This document shows, one piece after another, positions 11,856 through 24,639 of a stretch of DNA of 64,000 nt. A program made the translations under genes and the position numbers. The number at the start of each line of letters is the position of its first letter. The stretch's first letter is position 1. The stretch covers positions 186,001-250,000 of the forward strand of contig JAWWNJ010000193.1 of the NCBI GenBank assembly GCA_037176885.1, given 5' to 3'. The notes beneath the pieces were generated by a model. It did no database searches and was not told the origin of the DNA. It saw nothing but the letters and a program-made list of their open reading frames with translations. Origin of the DNA: Favolaschia claudopus (taxonomy: Eukaryota > Basidiomycota > Agaricomycetes > Agaricales > Mycenaceae).

Positions 11856-14800
11856 GTAGTGTTGTTCAGCCGGATGGTCAAGATCTTGAGGTAAAACAGA
11901 GAATTGAGTGTGCAGTGCAGTGTTATTGCGTGAGAATATGGCGGGAGCCCACTCCAAAACCTGAGCAAATCGCCTGGCGGTGTGCTGGAAAATTCAAGCA
12001 AGGTGTATGGGTAGGTTGAAATCTTCTATGCCTTGGAGCCGCGTTTATGATGAGTCTCCAGAGGCAATCCTTGGGGTAGAATATTGACCAGACGCAGAAG
12101 GGTGCGTTCTGAGCGGCCGTCTTGAAATCTTTTGAAGGGACGGACCCGCACAAGACGACCAGGCAGCTCAATCAACGATGGAAGGCAAAGAGCCGGGCCC
12201 CGATAAATGCGGCATAGCTCGGTTATATTGATACCACGGACGATCTTGGTTTGGAACCAAAAACGGCTCCGTCCGTCCGGTGACGGCTGTACAGAACCTG
12301 ATGCCGTGAAGCCAGCCTCCCATATGGGCCGCAGGGGAATTCGAAGCATCCTGGGCTAGTCCTGCGGCAGCCGGTATGTAAAATCGTCAAACAGATGCCT
12401 CCACCTGTTCCGACTGGGATTTTGAAGATAAGAAGAGTCTGTCTGTGGTGGATGAGATGCTGTAAGCCTTCAAAGTAACCGGGGTGTAAAGACTCTGGAA
12501 GATTGCCAGTGCGGATGCCACACAACTAGAATTTGCCATTTTTTTGGCATCTCCTCTGCCACGCATCTCTTCTACCACCCTCCCTACTTGTTGCGGACTT
12601 CATAGGCTCGAAGCCGCATCAGCACGGCGGCGATGATATGTGGCTGCGTCATATCTACGTATGCTACGACTATGACTGAGAATATAAGCCTGATCACCGT
12701 GAGAGGGACAAGCGGATATGCTCAACGCCAGGAGTAGTCACTGCTGTATATCGCCATAGAAGCCCCAGAAGCAGCAGACGGCCAAGGGGGGTCGACGGAG
12801 TAGATGAAAAAAGTAGAGGAAGAGAGCGAGTGTGACGATCTCAACGATGTCGCCGGGCTTTGAGTACTGCCAAATCGATCTTCCCCGAGGTATTCCATAC
12901 TCGCCTTCATTGATATAGCCAGTGCCCAGATAACGTCTCACAGAGTAATTTGCGATGGAGGACAACGACGTGTGCAGCCGCAGAAGCTGTTGTTGAGGTT
13001 TGTTCCAAGCCTTGAAGTCACTCATCATCAGTGCTTACGGTTGTGAGGCTTCAAACTTGGCTTCATCCTTGCTGACGATCATGGTCGACAATTAACACCG
13101 CTCTTGCTGGATGGCAAGGATGAAATGCAGGGGAAATGTTGTCAGTGATCTCGAAGGACGAAGCCTAATCGATGTCGCAGTCAGGCAAGATAGCCGCAAG
13201 GTGCCACCGACGAACAACCACCCACAAAATAGCTTCAAATCAAGATATTCAGCACCGAAGAGGCTGGGCCACGACGAGCAGTGGATGATCGTCATCCTCC
13301 CCAACAGGTGTGCACCGACACATGCTCCACAGCCGGTTGGCGCAGCAGACGAACCACCGAAGAAAAGCACGTCAAATGTGACCCTTCGAAAGAAATAACT
13401 CAGACTGGAGCCACAGCACTCTTGGGGATGAAGCCCAGGTCATCGTTCGCAGCGCCACCGCAAGCCAATCGTTAAGGTTCACCAGGCAGCCTCGAATCGA
13501 GCAAAACCGCCGGTTAAGGTTGCGCGCTGAGCTGTCGTAGCGTTTCGGAAGTGGAGCTGTCGCACAGCGGTGGGTGGGATACTCGTTTTATGATCTATCC
13601 GTTAGGCGAGCAGGCTGGAGCCATTATGGAAGGTGCGCGAATCTTTTCTGAACCTCGAGAAAAAAAGTCACTTATTTCATGAATCCTCGTCGTAGGGCCG
13701 GTATCCCATGCCACGGGAATCTGATCGTCGAAGAGACAGCATAGAAACGCGAGCCAATTTTTCCACGGCGGACCGAAGAACGCTGAAATGCCGCGAAATG
13801 TGTTGATTATCGTTCTCGTATGTCTCCGCAGGTTTCGGGACGGTCGTGGTGCTATCCGTATATTGGGCTTGTGAGACCTACACGCAGTGGATATCGCCAG
13901 TATGCAAGGTATACCAATATCCTCCCCGAAATAACGAACTCGAGCTGGAACTCTGTTTCGTTTCCATAGGTTTTGCAACGGCAATTCTCGTCGCCCGCAG
14001 AGTCAAGCCTGGCGGCCCCGCTCCTATTCATTACAGCCCCCATGTATGCTACACACGCCGTTGAGTGTAAGTGAATTGATATTTTTGCTCACCTCGATGC
14101 CCGAGAATCAGGAAGAATAACGACACTCTTTTGTGCAGCTGCAACAGACTAGGCTTCACCAGCGATCTCGGTCTGCGAACAGACGACTGCATCTGGTGGC
14201 AAAGTCAATGCAGTGAAATCTTCATTGAAATTCATCGACGCACACGACGCTCTACCTGCACCTAAGTTGCGTACCTTCAACGTGCGCGTTGCCTCTTCGG
14301 TGTGCTTGTCGGTTCTCCGTCGATCCTGTGGCCGGTGCAAGAATTATTCCCTGTTGCTTGCGGGCGACGCCTGAACTTGCTAATAGCTCAGGCACACACT
14401 GGCACACGTACCCCTGCGTGTTGCCAGCTCTATTGCTGCCCATGTGGTTTAGCGGCTACTTCCCTCGAACATGGCGTATGTTCCGGCGTGCGTGTGTTTT
14501 TTGTGGAGACGGCGGCGATCATCGCAGACGCGTCGAAGTTGGAAGGAATGTCCAATGCATACGGCGTTCCCGAGGCGTCCTTTGCGAACTGGGTTGCTGA
14601 CTGAGCGAATTTAGCTGTTCGTTCCAAGTGCTGCCTGGATCGAGGAAGAAGGGAGGTAGCGGCTGGAGCGTCGTCCTCGGCTCTTTGCTATATTTTTTTG
14701 AATTGACGGCGAGGGCATAGAGACGCGAATAGAGCCAGAAAGTATGGTTCATGGGGGTATTGAAGTGGAATTCCATCGACGGGGGAGCCAGAGTGGGTGA

Positions 14801-16849
14801 AGGATTGGACCAAAGTTTCATGTGACACACAAACCCTCTTGGACCGAACCTCGATATTGGTCTTCCAGCTCAGCCTCACCGCTCAAACTGAAGCAATATA
14901 CAATTTATTGGCTTGCTAGATCCGCCACGGAAGCATACCCAACTCTATCCAACATTCTACCTCGCATAGTCCGCTTATTGATTTACAAGTTTGCCACACC
15001 AACTGGTTCGACGAATTACGGAGTTCTTCCGACCATGCCACTTCCATGCGACCTATCGACCTCGTCTCGCCGATATTGAGCTGGCGTGGCATCACCCAAC
15101 AACCTGGCACACCCCGTCCGCCGTTTGCGAGAGAGTTGGAGGCTAGGTGGACCGCAAGAGGAAGTTACATCGAGTTCCGAGGCGGCGGTGAACTCAAGCC
15201 AATGGTTTTTTTGCCCTTCTAGCAGGTTTCGTCAAGAACTGGGACGTATAGTGACTGGAAGCTCGACGCTGCGTTTTGATGCGTTCTGGGGGATCCTCCG
15301 ATAGTTTGGTAGAGTATTTCCCAGCTAATTAAGTCGATTTGCTGTTAACAGTGTTCTTCCTGTATATAGGAAGTATCCGCCGCTTCATCTGTATTCAGAT
15401 TCACGAGCGTAAGGCCTTGAGGTGAGACGTACGCCTATCGCAACGTTGAAGGCTTTTGGACAGTGGCGACAAAACCTTCGCAATAATGCCTGACTCCCGG
15501 TATGCTCGCAGTGATTCTGAAGGAATGTGGAAGTGTCGCGGGGGGTTTTGCGGTGTCGTGGGCTCGATAGAGCCTGGAAGCCAGTGGAAGGTAAGCATTT
15601 GTGCGTACCGCTCATTAGCCAGATGAAATGTAGGCTGACTTTCAGTCCCCGGTATGTGGCCGCAGAGCGCGAGCGAAACCCGTCTCCGCTCCTCGAATTC
15701 AGCCAGATTAATCGCTCGCATGGATTTCCTGCCTGTAAATCATTAAAACGCTCACCTGCTACCAGGTACTATAGCAAGGCTGACCTTCTTACCGAATATT
15801 CCTCCCACCGGTTCCTGGAACACTCACCAGGTCCATACCCTGAACTGATAGGCCCTCTCTGTTGTCGAGGGATTTTTTCTGGTACTTATTTAGGTTTCAA
15901 AGTCGTTGTGGGATGGAAAGTGAATGGTCGCATTATATGGTTGCTGCTTCTCTGATTTTTTTACCGTCGTTGGGTCGTTAGAATAGCAGTGCTGTAGGGT
16001 CCCCCCCGCCTCGACGGGACTGGCGCCGCTCTCTGGTCTGTGTTTGCGGCCTGAATCACGACAGAAGTGTGGTGTGATTATGTGTTTGTTCTTCGTATCA
16101 TCATACTCATCCTCCTCCAGCTCGGTCTATCCTCCCAGGTGCTCTGCGCGCTAATCCAGTGCCTCCTGCGTTTCCCAGCGGTGGCTGAATCCCACATTCT
16201 CGACCGCCCGCTTGTTAGCCAGCGAGCGCTCATACTTTCCCATGAGAGCGGGCAGGACAACTGCGCGACGGTGTCTGAGCAGGTTATCAGGACGGCTGGC
16301 GAAGAATCCTGCCGTTGCAGAGGATTTACCGCCTTTGTTGCCGCATGTAGGTGACCTTACACTCACTCGTCCTTGATCTGGAGCTTACACCCGATTTTAA
16401 GCCTCTCTTAATAATAAATTTCTGAGTCTGCCAATGTCCAAAACTCGCCAATGGACGAAGAAGCTTGTTTCTGGAGAGGATGAGACGGCATAACACATTC
16501 GAGAGGTCGCGGTCGTCGTGAGTAAGATCGTTGGCCTATCGCTCGAGTTACAGCATTGACCCCGCAAAGCCCATCAGTGCGCCGCCGAGACGTATCGTCG
16601 AAACTCACCGGAAGACCCTCTCACCCCCCACTCCCCCGATTTCCTTATAGGCTTAGCCAGGTGTATCGAGCTGCGAGTGTCCTCGCTCTCTTCGCCGTCC
16701 ACCCTGTCACCGCTCTAGTTTCGGGTCAGTCGTATATCGTTTCTTTCTATCGCGGTCGTCTGACCCGTTTGCTAGCACCTGCACTGGTGCGCCATTCTAC
16801 CTTCCCCCCAATTTCCAGGGCTGCTGCCAGGCAGTGCCAGCGTTGATGC
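11856..16849. other. About 5 kb without a supported gene
   Basis: Only short, mutually exclusive ORFs are present. A minus-strand stretch at 12738-13028 has a hydrophobic run, and 15385-15490 reads 'FCRHCPKAF' on the minus strand, reminiscent of a zinc finger broken by a one-base shift. Neither can be extended into a gene model. Confidence 0.45.
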
Positions 16850-19110
16850 CGCTGAGCTCGCCCCTTCCCTTCAACAAGACGCTCAGCCTCGGTGTCCCTC
16901 ATCGACTTGAAATACCAGAGCTCGACGCAGAAGATAATAACACATCGGTCGCGACCACCAACCATCTTTTGCCTTTTTCGAGACAAGAAGGATCGTCGTT
17001 CCATACCTCCGGTTTGGGTCGTGAGCCTTACCACCACCTGCTCCCGAATGCGCCACTGAGCATCTGCTCCAAAAGTCACGATCATGCAAGTATCCGGGCG
17101 AAACGGTGTCTGTGTGGGTATTCACAGGTGGAGTTTCCACTTATGGTCCGCCTGTCTCTTTAAAATTGATTCAAGTCATCAGGTCATCCTCTCGGTCGAT
17201 TTCGACGCTCCGCACATCGCTTCCGCTGCCGTAGTATCCTTTGCAAATGCGTGAAGACCGTATGACTTGGCGTCTGAGGGAAGGAGGTGGATTACGGCCT
17301 CGTTCCGGCGCTGAAGATGAAGTGGCCAGGCTTTGAGAGCGGGTCGTATTGCGCAACATGGGAGCTTGGTGGCGGTCAGAATGTTTCATATATTTGAGCT
17401 GAAGTGCGTGGTCTGTTTTCAGCGCTCGACGTTCACGGAACGGTTGCGAGGTCTCCCTGCTTTCTGCGAGGTGCGTTCGTTGTCTCCTTCACAATCCTCC
17501 GTCAACTAATGTGCGAGGATATACTGGGAGGGCCGCGTCAAACCCCGCTGCAGCACTGTCAAAGCCCGGATGTCGATATGCTTTCCCCCGCCTGCACATT
17601 GCTTTGGCCTCCGAAAAGCTGACTTAGTCCTCGTATGCTGTCTTCGAGCGGTTGACTCAATGGGTAATTTGTGGGTACGCGCCTTTGGTTCCTTGGGTCC
17701 TTTTCCCTTATTTCTTGCTCCCCGCAGAAGTTCTCGTTCGTTGGCCCGACATATTGCCAGTACATGAGCGCCAGATCTGGACGGTCATGGTATACGTCTG
17801 CGAAGACGATCACACGATCAGCTTCCGCCATCTCTCTTGTTGCGTGCTGAAGTTTCCGAACTCCCAAGAATCTCCCTTCAAGTTCGAAGACATTATCAAT
17901 ACAGCCGCAAACCTTGAAGCAGCTCAGCTTTCAACGCTCTCCATCCGCGCTTGACATAGTCTCTTGCCAGCCTTTAACACAGTGGATCTCGTACCTCGAT
18001 ACGCTTGACAAGCTTCGCAGCCGCCGCGAATCCACTCAAGATATCGCAGGTCAAGCACACCGTACAAATCGGACGTCCCGCTGCATCCACCAGTTGGTTG
18101 TCGAGTGCGCCGGTCTTGAACAGCGAGGACTCGCTTCGCCCGGTACCAAGAACTTCCAGCCTCTTTCAAGTTTGAACCGATCCGATCGACACAAGGATTA
18201 GCGGAATAATCGTCAAGTACTACGCTTACCTGTATTACTCTCCTCCCATGTACTACGACCTGAGCCATATTCCATAGCATAAGTACAGTACATAGTTAGT
18301 CTCAAAAGTGTGCAGGCTACAAGTGTTGGTGCCGTAATTTACATTTTGCCTCTCACCAATACCAACATCCTCATCGGCATTGGGAATCCATTCTGTCGCT
18401 GAAAACAAGCTGAAAATGCACATATACGAACTTCCAGACGCTATAGATGGCCGACGCTGAGTCCTTGTATACCTGGAAAGCTCAAGGAGCAAGGCTCAGC
18501 GCGACTCGGCGAGCTAAATTCAAGACGAGATTCTATGGCGTGGCTTTCCGTCGGAAGAGATCTTCCAAAGTCAAATGGTCCGCGCAATAGCATCCCATAT
18601 CTTCGCTATGCCCCCATTGTTCTTTTCAAAGTCAGCCATCTGTGGTGTCAGATCGGACTTTCGACCCGTCGCTGTGCGAAATCATGCGAGGAACCGCAAA
18701 ATTCGTTGACTGGCGAGAACTGGGTCGAACGGGCGCGTTCTTTTCCTCTCACAATTTTCAGACGAGGACCCGCAAGTCGGCGTGTCCATCGACTCGCGAT
18801 CGAGCATGCTTGGTCAATCTACAAGGGCGGAATTTCTCTTTTGGGATTGGCACGAAGAGCGCGGTTTCACGTTCCGTGGGATGACGGTACGAGCAGGAGG
18901 ATTGCGGGCAGGGTGTTTGGGTTTCGGTACAACTGTCGCCGCATTCTCCAGGCAGGTTTTCACTTCGTTCTCCCTCTTCCGAAGCTTATGTGGGAATCTT
19001 AGATTTTCACGGTTTCCGTCGCCCGGTTTTTCCGTCAACTTCCAGACCCACATACATACCCATGAGCGTCGAGGAAGATGCCGTCCTCTACGGGTAGCGA
19101 ACTGCAAGGG
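16850..19110 (+). repeat. Segmental duplication, copy A (with F-box relic)
   Basis: This segment matches, in inverted orientation, about 61780-63995, and in part 59850-60480. Shared landmarks include 'GAAGATAATAACACATCGG' (about 16928; reverse complement near 63930), a block around 17150-17320 and another around 17650-17860. The F-box 5' end is at about 18430-18760, and 'TTCGGTACAACTGTCGCCGC' is at about 18923. ORFs are broken in all copies, so the unit is maintained as DNA rather than as a gene. The boundaries are approximate. Confidence 0.75.
18430..19000 (+). pseudogene. F-box protein relic
   Basis: The plus strand retains pieces of the F-box gene family found at 58.5-59.8 kb: a 'VSHLWCQIGLSTRR' block (F-box helix region) and 'ENWVERARSFPLTI', the latter matching the intact-looking paralogue almost word for word. 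The reading frame is broken between these blocks and there is no LRR part. It lies inside the duplicated segment, in the same relative position as the relic at 62096-62500. Confidence 0.7.
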
Positions 19111-20902
19111 CTGAGACTTTTAGTGAGCGACTTCACTGATGTGTATGTCCGAGGTGGGTGATACTCCTGCTTTGCTCTCCAACTACATACTGGGATGAAT
19201 CTTCTTAACCCTCGTACTGTACGTCTGTATCGCGTCTGATATCCATTTACTTCCCGGGTTCCCGTCCCATGCAGGACCATCGTTACCTATGCAGACTATA
19301 TCCCATCTCGCTCTTCTCTCCTCCCCCCACCGTCGTTACCGTCAGTTGCACTCTCCGTCCCGGCTTCGTCTACTCTACCTTCCTCCAGCCCCGCGTGCCC
19401 GACCGCTTTGTCAACCCTATCTTCTTTCACTTGTTTCTCCTCTTCCTGCCTCGTGATAGTCTTGCTGACGGATTCCGATGTACAGTACACAGATCTTACT
19501 TTTCCGCGTAGCGGTCTCAAGACACTCCGCGCCTTGGGTTAACATCGTCCGGTGAAGCTCGACGTTTTTTGTCTCTGCCAACATCATCATATTCGTCGGC
19601 GTCTCCTTTAATAAATTTTCTTCCAGAGATTGGGCGTCGTCTACACGCTATCCTTCCCAACCGCCAGCGCTGTCACCATTGATATGTCTGTCTAGCGCCT
19701 CCAAAGCTCTCCTCCCCTCTCCATCCCCGATGCAGCTTGTCGTCCTGGCTCGCAACTCGTGCCCGCCTTTCACAAGAGCATGCGGCGGATCTCTTTTCCG
19801 GGCGCATGCCCCAATCTTTCACCGGCGTTGGGCACCTGACTGGCGGCATGGTGGATTTGTTGGCTTTGCGGCGGTCTGGGTTGTCGACGTATTGGCAATC
19901 TGAGCGTGACTCCTGTCGTCGTCGTCGTACCCGAGGAACTGGTCTTCGATGTTCTGCAGTGCGTGCTAAGCCACGAATGTCGAGCAGACAAACTATGCGT
20001 GAGAGCGCCGGTCGGCACGGTTTTCCGCTCGTGGTCGCCTGTGGCGCGCGCACATCGCAGCTGGTACATTTATGTGTCGCGGAGAGCTCGAATTGGAGGA
20101 GCGACAGCAACTTCGCGCTTACATGCTCACCGCAGCTCATGCCAAACGTCCCGCCTTCATCCTCCGTCCGAGCCATTATGCAATACGCCAACATCTCTCG
20201 TACGATATCGGGAAACCAGCCCCAAGAATGGAGGTGGACTGGTTGAACATTCTCATACACACGGTACCCTTCCGGGTCGAGTCCGCATACCTTGACGGCG
20301 TACACTTCAAGGTTACCGTACGTGATCTCAGGCGAGTAGGTTCACTTACACGCAGCCCGGTCGACTATGGCGGGAGGAAGATACTTCGTGAAATTGACTC
20401 GCTTATGTGAGCTGCTAATACACTCTACTGGTAAGCAATGGCGCACCAATGGTGTAATAGACGAGCAATATACATCATACGATGATCGGTGAGGAGTAGT
20501 AAGTACAAACTTGGAAAGTTCTCCACATCGAAGCGTGGAGCGGCAATACTGATCCCTTGGTAGATCCTCCAAACTTGGACGTTTGGGGAGTCCGGAGTAG
20601 GTGTGCTTCCGGCGAAAGGACCATTCTTGACTTTGTTTTCATTGGTTCAGGCCACTGGCAGTTCCGTCAGTTGCACCGTATGAGATGCCACATAAGAACA
20701 GAAAATTACAAGTCAGATGTACCCTATGTCGTTGGTGGATGACGAATTTGCCCGCAGGTGTGTATAAAGGGTTGAGCGTGGGTCTTCGAGTATTCTCACG
20801 TAGCACTACAAAAGCCCGCATCTTGACCCCGACCCCCACCACTTTCACAGATCGTCCTCATCGTGTACATCGTCTAGCTTAGCGCAAGACTACAGCAGGC
20901 CA
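19111..20902. other. No supported gene
   Basis: Long pyrimidine-rich and ORF-rich stretches are present but no consistent exon chain. The plus strand near 19905-20300 reads 'VPEELVFDVLQCVL', which resembles the start of another F-box type, but the following frame is not sustained. Confidence 0.4.
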
Positions 20903-22511
20903 ATGTATCACGATCAGAGCCAAATGTCACAAAAGCCGTCCGCGCAGATATCGTATATACGCAGTGGGGGCAGCCATGCCGCGTTCGGTGGCTCTCCTCA
21001 CTCCATAGCCTATGGTGAGCCTCTAAACCGCCTTTTTTTTGCTCGTTTGCCAACATGTTCATGCGCATTCCCTACGTCATCCCATCTTTTTCTACCATTA
21101 ATTCCCTCTCGCTTCCAGTCCCAATTTTCGCGCCCATTGACTCTTCCCCAGCGCTCTCGAATTCGTCGACTCAGGCCCCGCCATCACCTGTACGCATCCA
21201 CTCCCAACGGCCGTTTCCCGGTACGACCTTTGGGCCAATTGATCCCGTTTCATTCTCCCCAACTTCCGCCACACTCCAGGTCGCATCTCCCACTTTGCCG
21301 CCCCACACAATGGGCTCTAATACATCACCGCCCTACTCGTCCGATTGGCCCGCCTCGCATCTCCCGATGCCATCGTTCTCGAATTCCAATACGCTCCCAT
21401 TCCAATCACCCGCCGCGTCCGGTCCTTCATTTCCGCCGTTCCGAGTTTCCGCTCCCCGGCCTGCGCCATCGCTGCGCCTCCCCGTCGTCCCGCCCCATCC
21501 AGATCTCAACTTCGACTGCATGAAACCCTCGTTCCCCGCCCACCCGGGGTCAGTCAATTACCGGGAATTGGCACTGTCACTTAGCGACAACGAAGAAGAC
21601 GATGGTGATTACCCTCCGCAGACAATGAATCAGTGGGATGGAATTTCTGTGTGCGTTTTTTTATCTTGTTTCGATTTTCGCCGAGTTGGCTAAAATTGAA
21701 CTTATTTAATCCCAGAGCCTCCACGGAGCCGGAGAGTATGGTTCTCGACAACGACCCGGACGGCGGGTATGAGTCGGATTCGGGTCCGTTGACACCTGAT
21801 TCGGGGCCTGCGTCGCCTCCCATTATCATCGAAACCATTCCTTCCTGTGTGGAACGCAAGCCGCAGCGTGAACGGAAACCCGATAAAATGGTATGTGAGC
21901 TGGATCTTCCGTTTGAGCCCATGCACTGAACGGCATCGGCTAGCATCCGTGCAGTATCTGCGGCAAAGAATTTCCTCGGTCAGGATCTGAGATATTCCTA
22001 TGCTATTCAACTTACAAGGTCTACGCAGGCCAAGTGCTTTGGAAACACACATGAATTCCCACACAAACACTCGTCGTAAGTCATTCGTATCATCACGGCC
22101 ACCGACCTCAGGCTTGCCTTGACACTTCATCCAGCATATGCCTGCGAATATCCGAATTGCCCGAAAACCTTTAGCGTGCACTCAAACGCACGGCGTCACT
22201 CTCGCATGCACCTCGAGAAGTCGATCCGCCGCGCGCAGATTGCCGAGTTCACGCCCAAGATTCAATTCGCCGAGCGAATCGACCTCCCGCCTCAGCCGCT
22301 CCCGCCGCCGCTCTCGATGAGTTCGGCGCCGTACCGTGTGCGGTGGGTAGGCCATAATGTGACGACACGTAACAAGACGACTGTGCCGCAGGAGTCGAAG
22401 AAGCGCTGGGGGAAGAAAATGAACGGGCAGGAGCATGATCAGTACGAGGAAGCTGCGCCGATTTTGCTGTATGACCCGTTCACAAACAATGAAACTTCAC
22501 ACGCACAGTAA
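20903..22511 (+). CDS. C2H2 zinc-finger regulator, paralogue D
   Basis: Model join(20903..21014, 21119..21650, 21716..21890, 21944..21978, 22029..22075, 22135..22511), 425 aa, all in frame. The first exon begins 'MYHDQSQMSQ' and holds 'SYIRSGG'. A long Ser/Pro-rich domain follows, then an acidic patch ('DNEEDD'), 'IIIETIP' and a basic 'ERKPDKM'. Finger 1 is C276/C279/H292/H296 and finger 2 is C304/C309/H322/H326. The C-terminus contains 'IQFAERI' and 'RVRWVGHNV'. The first intron (104 nt) is the longest in the family; a start at 21055 without it cannot be excluded. Probable transcription factor; isolated about 9 kb from copy C by decayed DNA. Confidence 0.85.
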
Positions 22512-22514
22512 AAA

Positions 22515-22535
22515 GTCAGGGCTGTCAGCCCTGAC
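22515..22535 (+). other. Perfect hairpin in the 3' UTR of paralogue D
   Basis: A 9-bp perfect stem (GTCAGGGCT / AGCCCTGAC) with a 3-nt loop starts 3 nt after the stop codon. It would fold in the mRNA. A role in RNA stability or 3'-end formation is conjecture. Confidence 0.4.
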
Positions 22536-22833
22536 AACAACGTTGCATCTGATCGCTCGGAATTCTTGCATTTCTCTTCTCCTGGCCCGTGTCTTCTACT
22601 TTGCTATCGATTTGTACTCGCATTTCCAGTCAATGTATTTGTAGTTCTGTGAGGATGAGCATATGAACTTCTCTGCGTTGCGCTGACAGCGTAGGTGCTA
22701 GCAGAAACTGGATTCCCGAGATGTCAATCTCGATATTTGGGCTGGATGTAGGAGCATGCTTTCCATCTGCGGCTGCGATCAGCGCAAATCCGGAGATACG
22801 ACCATTTTGAGGAACTCTCGGTCAACAGATAAG

Positions 22834-23099
22834 TGACGTGACAGATGCCCACATGACGTGACGCGTCGTGGTTACGGATCACCACCTTGCCGACTGACGC
22901 GTCATCTGCGGCTTTAAGGACCGTCAGAGATCATCCTTATTACGTGAGGCTTTCTTTTTACTTTCTTTGGACCTTTCTTCCGTTCTGCACAATCCTCTCT
23001 TCAAATCTTATTTAGCCTCCCAACAACTCAGTTCTGCTTTTTCGTCGGCTGTTGCGACAGCCTATCTGCTAGAGGCCCGTCTTGCCGAGTGACGTGTCA
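22834..23099 (+). promoter_or_regulatory. Cluster of CRE-like TGACG sites
   Basis: Four related sites lie upstream of the SDR-like gene: TGACGTGAC at 22834 and 22854, TGACGCGTCA at 22895 and TGACGTGTCA at 23090. The last two sit inside an imperfect direct repeat of about 37 bp ('CTTGCCGA(C/G)TGACG' onward). Such cores are typical targets of bZIP (CREB/ATF-like) factors. The factor and the regulated gene are inferred from position only. Confidence 0.5.
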
Positions 23100-23255
23100 T
23101 CTGGCGGCTTTTCAAGACGACCAAGTACTATCCCACTCATGATATGTACGCGTGCCGACATGCTTATATGTACGGGCAATCGACCACGGTCACCTCACCT
23201 TCAAACCTCTCACTAACTCAAACGCCGCGTACGCGGACTCGGAACATTATCAACA

Positions 23256-24639
23256 ATGCCCCCCGTCGCCCTCGTCGAATCCACCAACGCCTCCTACCAT
23301 CCCACCTACACCCCTGTCGCCATCTTTATCGGTGCAACCTCAGGCGTAGGCCAAGCTATGGCGGAAGCCCTGGCGCGACAGACTAATGGCCGCGCACATA
23401 TAATCATTGTCGGGCGAAGCGCCTCCGCCGCCTTGAAAATACTTGCCGGGTTTCCCAAGCCTACTGACGAGGATGGAAGCTGGAAACATGAATTTATTCC
23501 CTGCGATGCGACGAGCTTGCGCAACGTCCGAGCCGTCTGCGACGCTCTGACATCCCGACTGACGAGGTTGAATTATCTGGTCATGACTGCAGGTGGACCG
23601 GAAGCAAATTCTTTTACGCGAGCCGGCGAGACGGAGGAGGGGGTCAATTATCATTTATCTATGAGGTCAGAATCTTCTTTCCAGCATACCGTTTTGTTCC
23701 AATTTGAATTGTAGAATCTGATCATTTCTTTAGATACTTCATGCGCTACCTCTTTACACAAGACCTCCTCCCACTTCTCATCGCCGCAAAAGAGCAGCGC
23801 CAACAAGCACACGTTATGTGTGTTCAGGGAGCTGGATTCGGGTTGCGTATTCGCACAGATGACATTGGGCTGCATGATACGGTGAGGAGATCCTGGAAGT
23901 TCGTGAATGGTAATATGATGCCGGTCTGTCTTTTTGCTTGTTTCTATCTTGGATGTTTCGAAGCTTATATTTTATCAGACAGTTGCCGCATTCAAAGGAA
24001 TAATAACAGGCGTCACCTACAACGACGGCCTGGTCGCTGTCAGTGCCATTCCTCGGCATTTTTTTCCGAAAACCAGACTCACCTTCGAAACATAGTATTT
24101 CGCCACTAAATATCCAACGATCGCATTCACACATATCAGCCCGGGGCAGGTGCTCACAAAAGGCGGCACGTACATCGACCTTGGATGGCTTTTTGCCCCA
24201 TTGGCTTGGATAATCAAGTACGTGAGGATGACATTTGCATTTGAGCAGGTATGTTGCCTTCCTCTCTCACTCCTGGTCGAATGAATAACTCACTCCGCGA
24301 CTTTCACACTCAGGACGAGCGCGCAAAATATATGCTCTTCGGCCTCCTCGACCATACCAACGACCGCGGGGGCATCTTCATACGCGGTGACCGTGGCGAT
24401 ATTGTCAGCGCGCATGTATTCGATTCAGATTTCAAGTCGCCGTTTGACAATGTCGAGACGGCGACGCTGTCGTCCAAATATGTGAGTAGAGGAGTGCACA
24501 ATTGGCTGACCTTCAAAACTAAAATATTTTCTAGGGCGTCCTTCAAGGCATACCGATGAAAGGGTACGGGGGCTCGGACGCCTCGGTGGCGGGTCTGATT
24601 CGATATACAAAGGAGGTGCTCTCTGGGATACTTGGCTAG
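23256..24639 (+). CDS. Short-chain dehydrogenase/reductase-like protein
   Basis: Model join(23256..23665, 23734..23923, 23979..24032, 24096..24248, 24314..24481, 24535..24639), 359 aa. The N-terminus has the dinucleotide-binding glycine motif 'GATSGVGQ' (about residues 26-33) and the beta strand 'IIIVGRS'. 'LNYLVMTAGG' matches the SDR NNAG-type strand, and 'FTHISPGQV' matches the PG turn after the active site. The usual Tyr-x3-Lys is not clearly placed: TYND and YFATK are both candidates, so the enzyme may be atypical. By family it would be a cytosolic NAD(P)-dependent oxidoreductase; the substrate is unknown. CRE-like sites lie 160-420 bp upstream. Confidence 0.82.

Noticed and set aside
15385..15490. 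Fifth C2H2 paralogue relic ('FCRHCPKAF', minus strand)
   Set aside because: Only one half-finger with a needed frameshift; the family hallmarks (IETIP element, 35/47-nt exon pair, FAE/RW tail) are absent.
19673..20305. 210-codon minus ORF and overlapping 169-codon plus ORF as genes
   Set aside because: Both are uninterrupted only because the region is GC-rich; neither shows a domain, and codon patterns are not sustained beyond the ORF ends.
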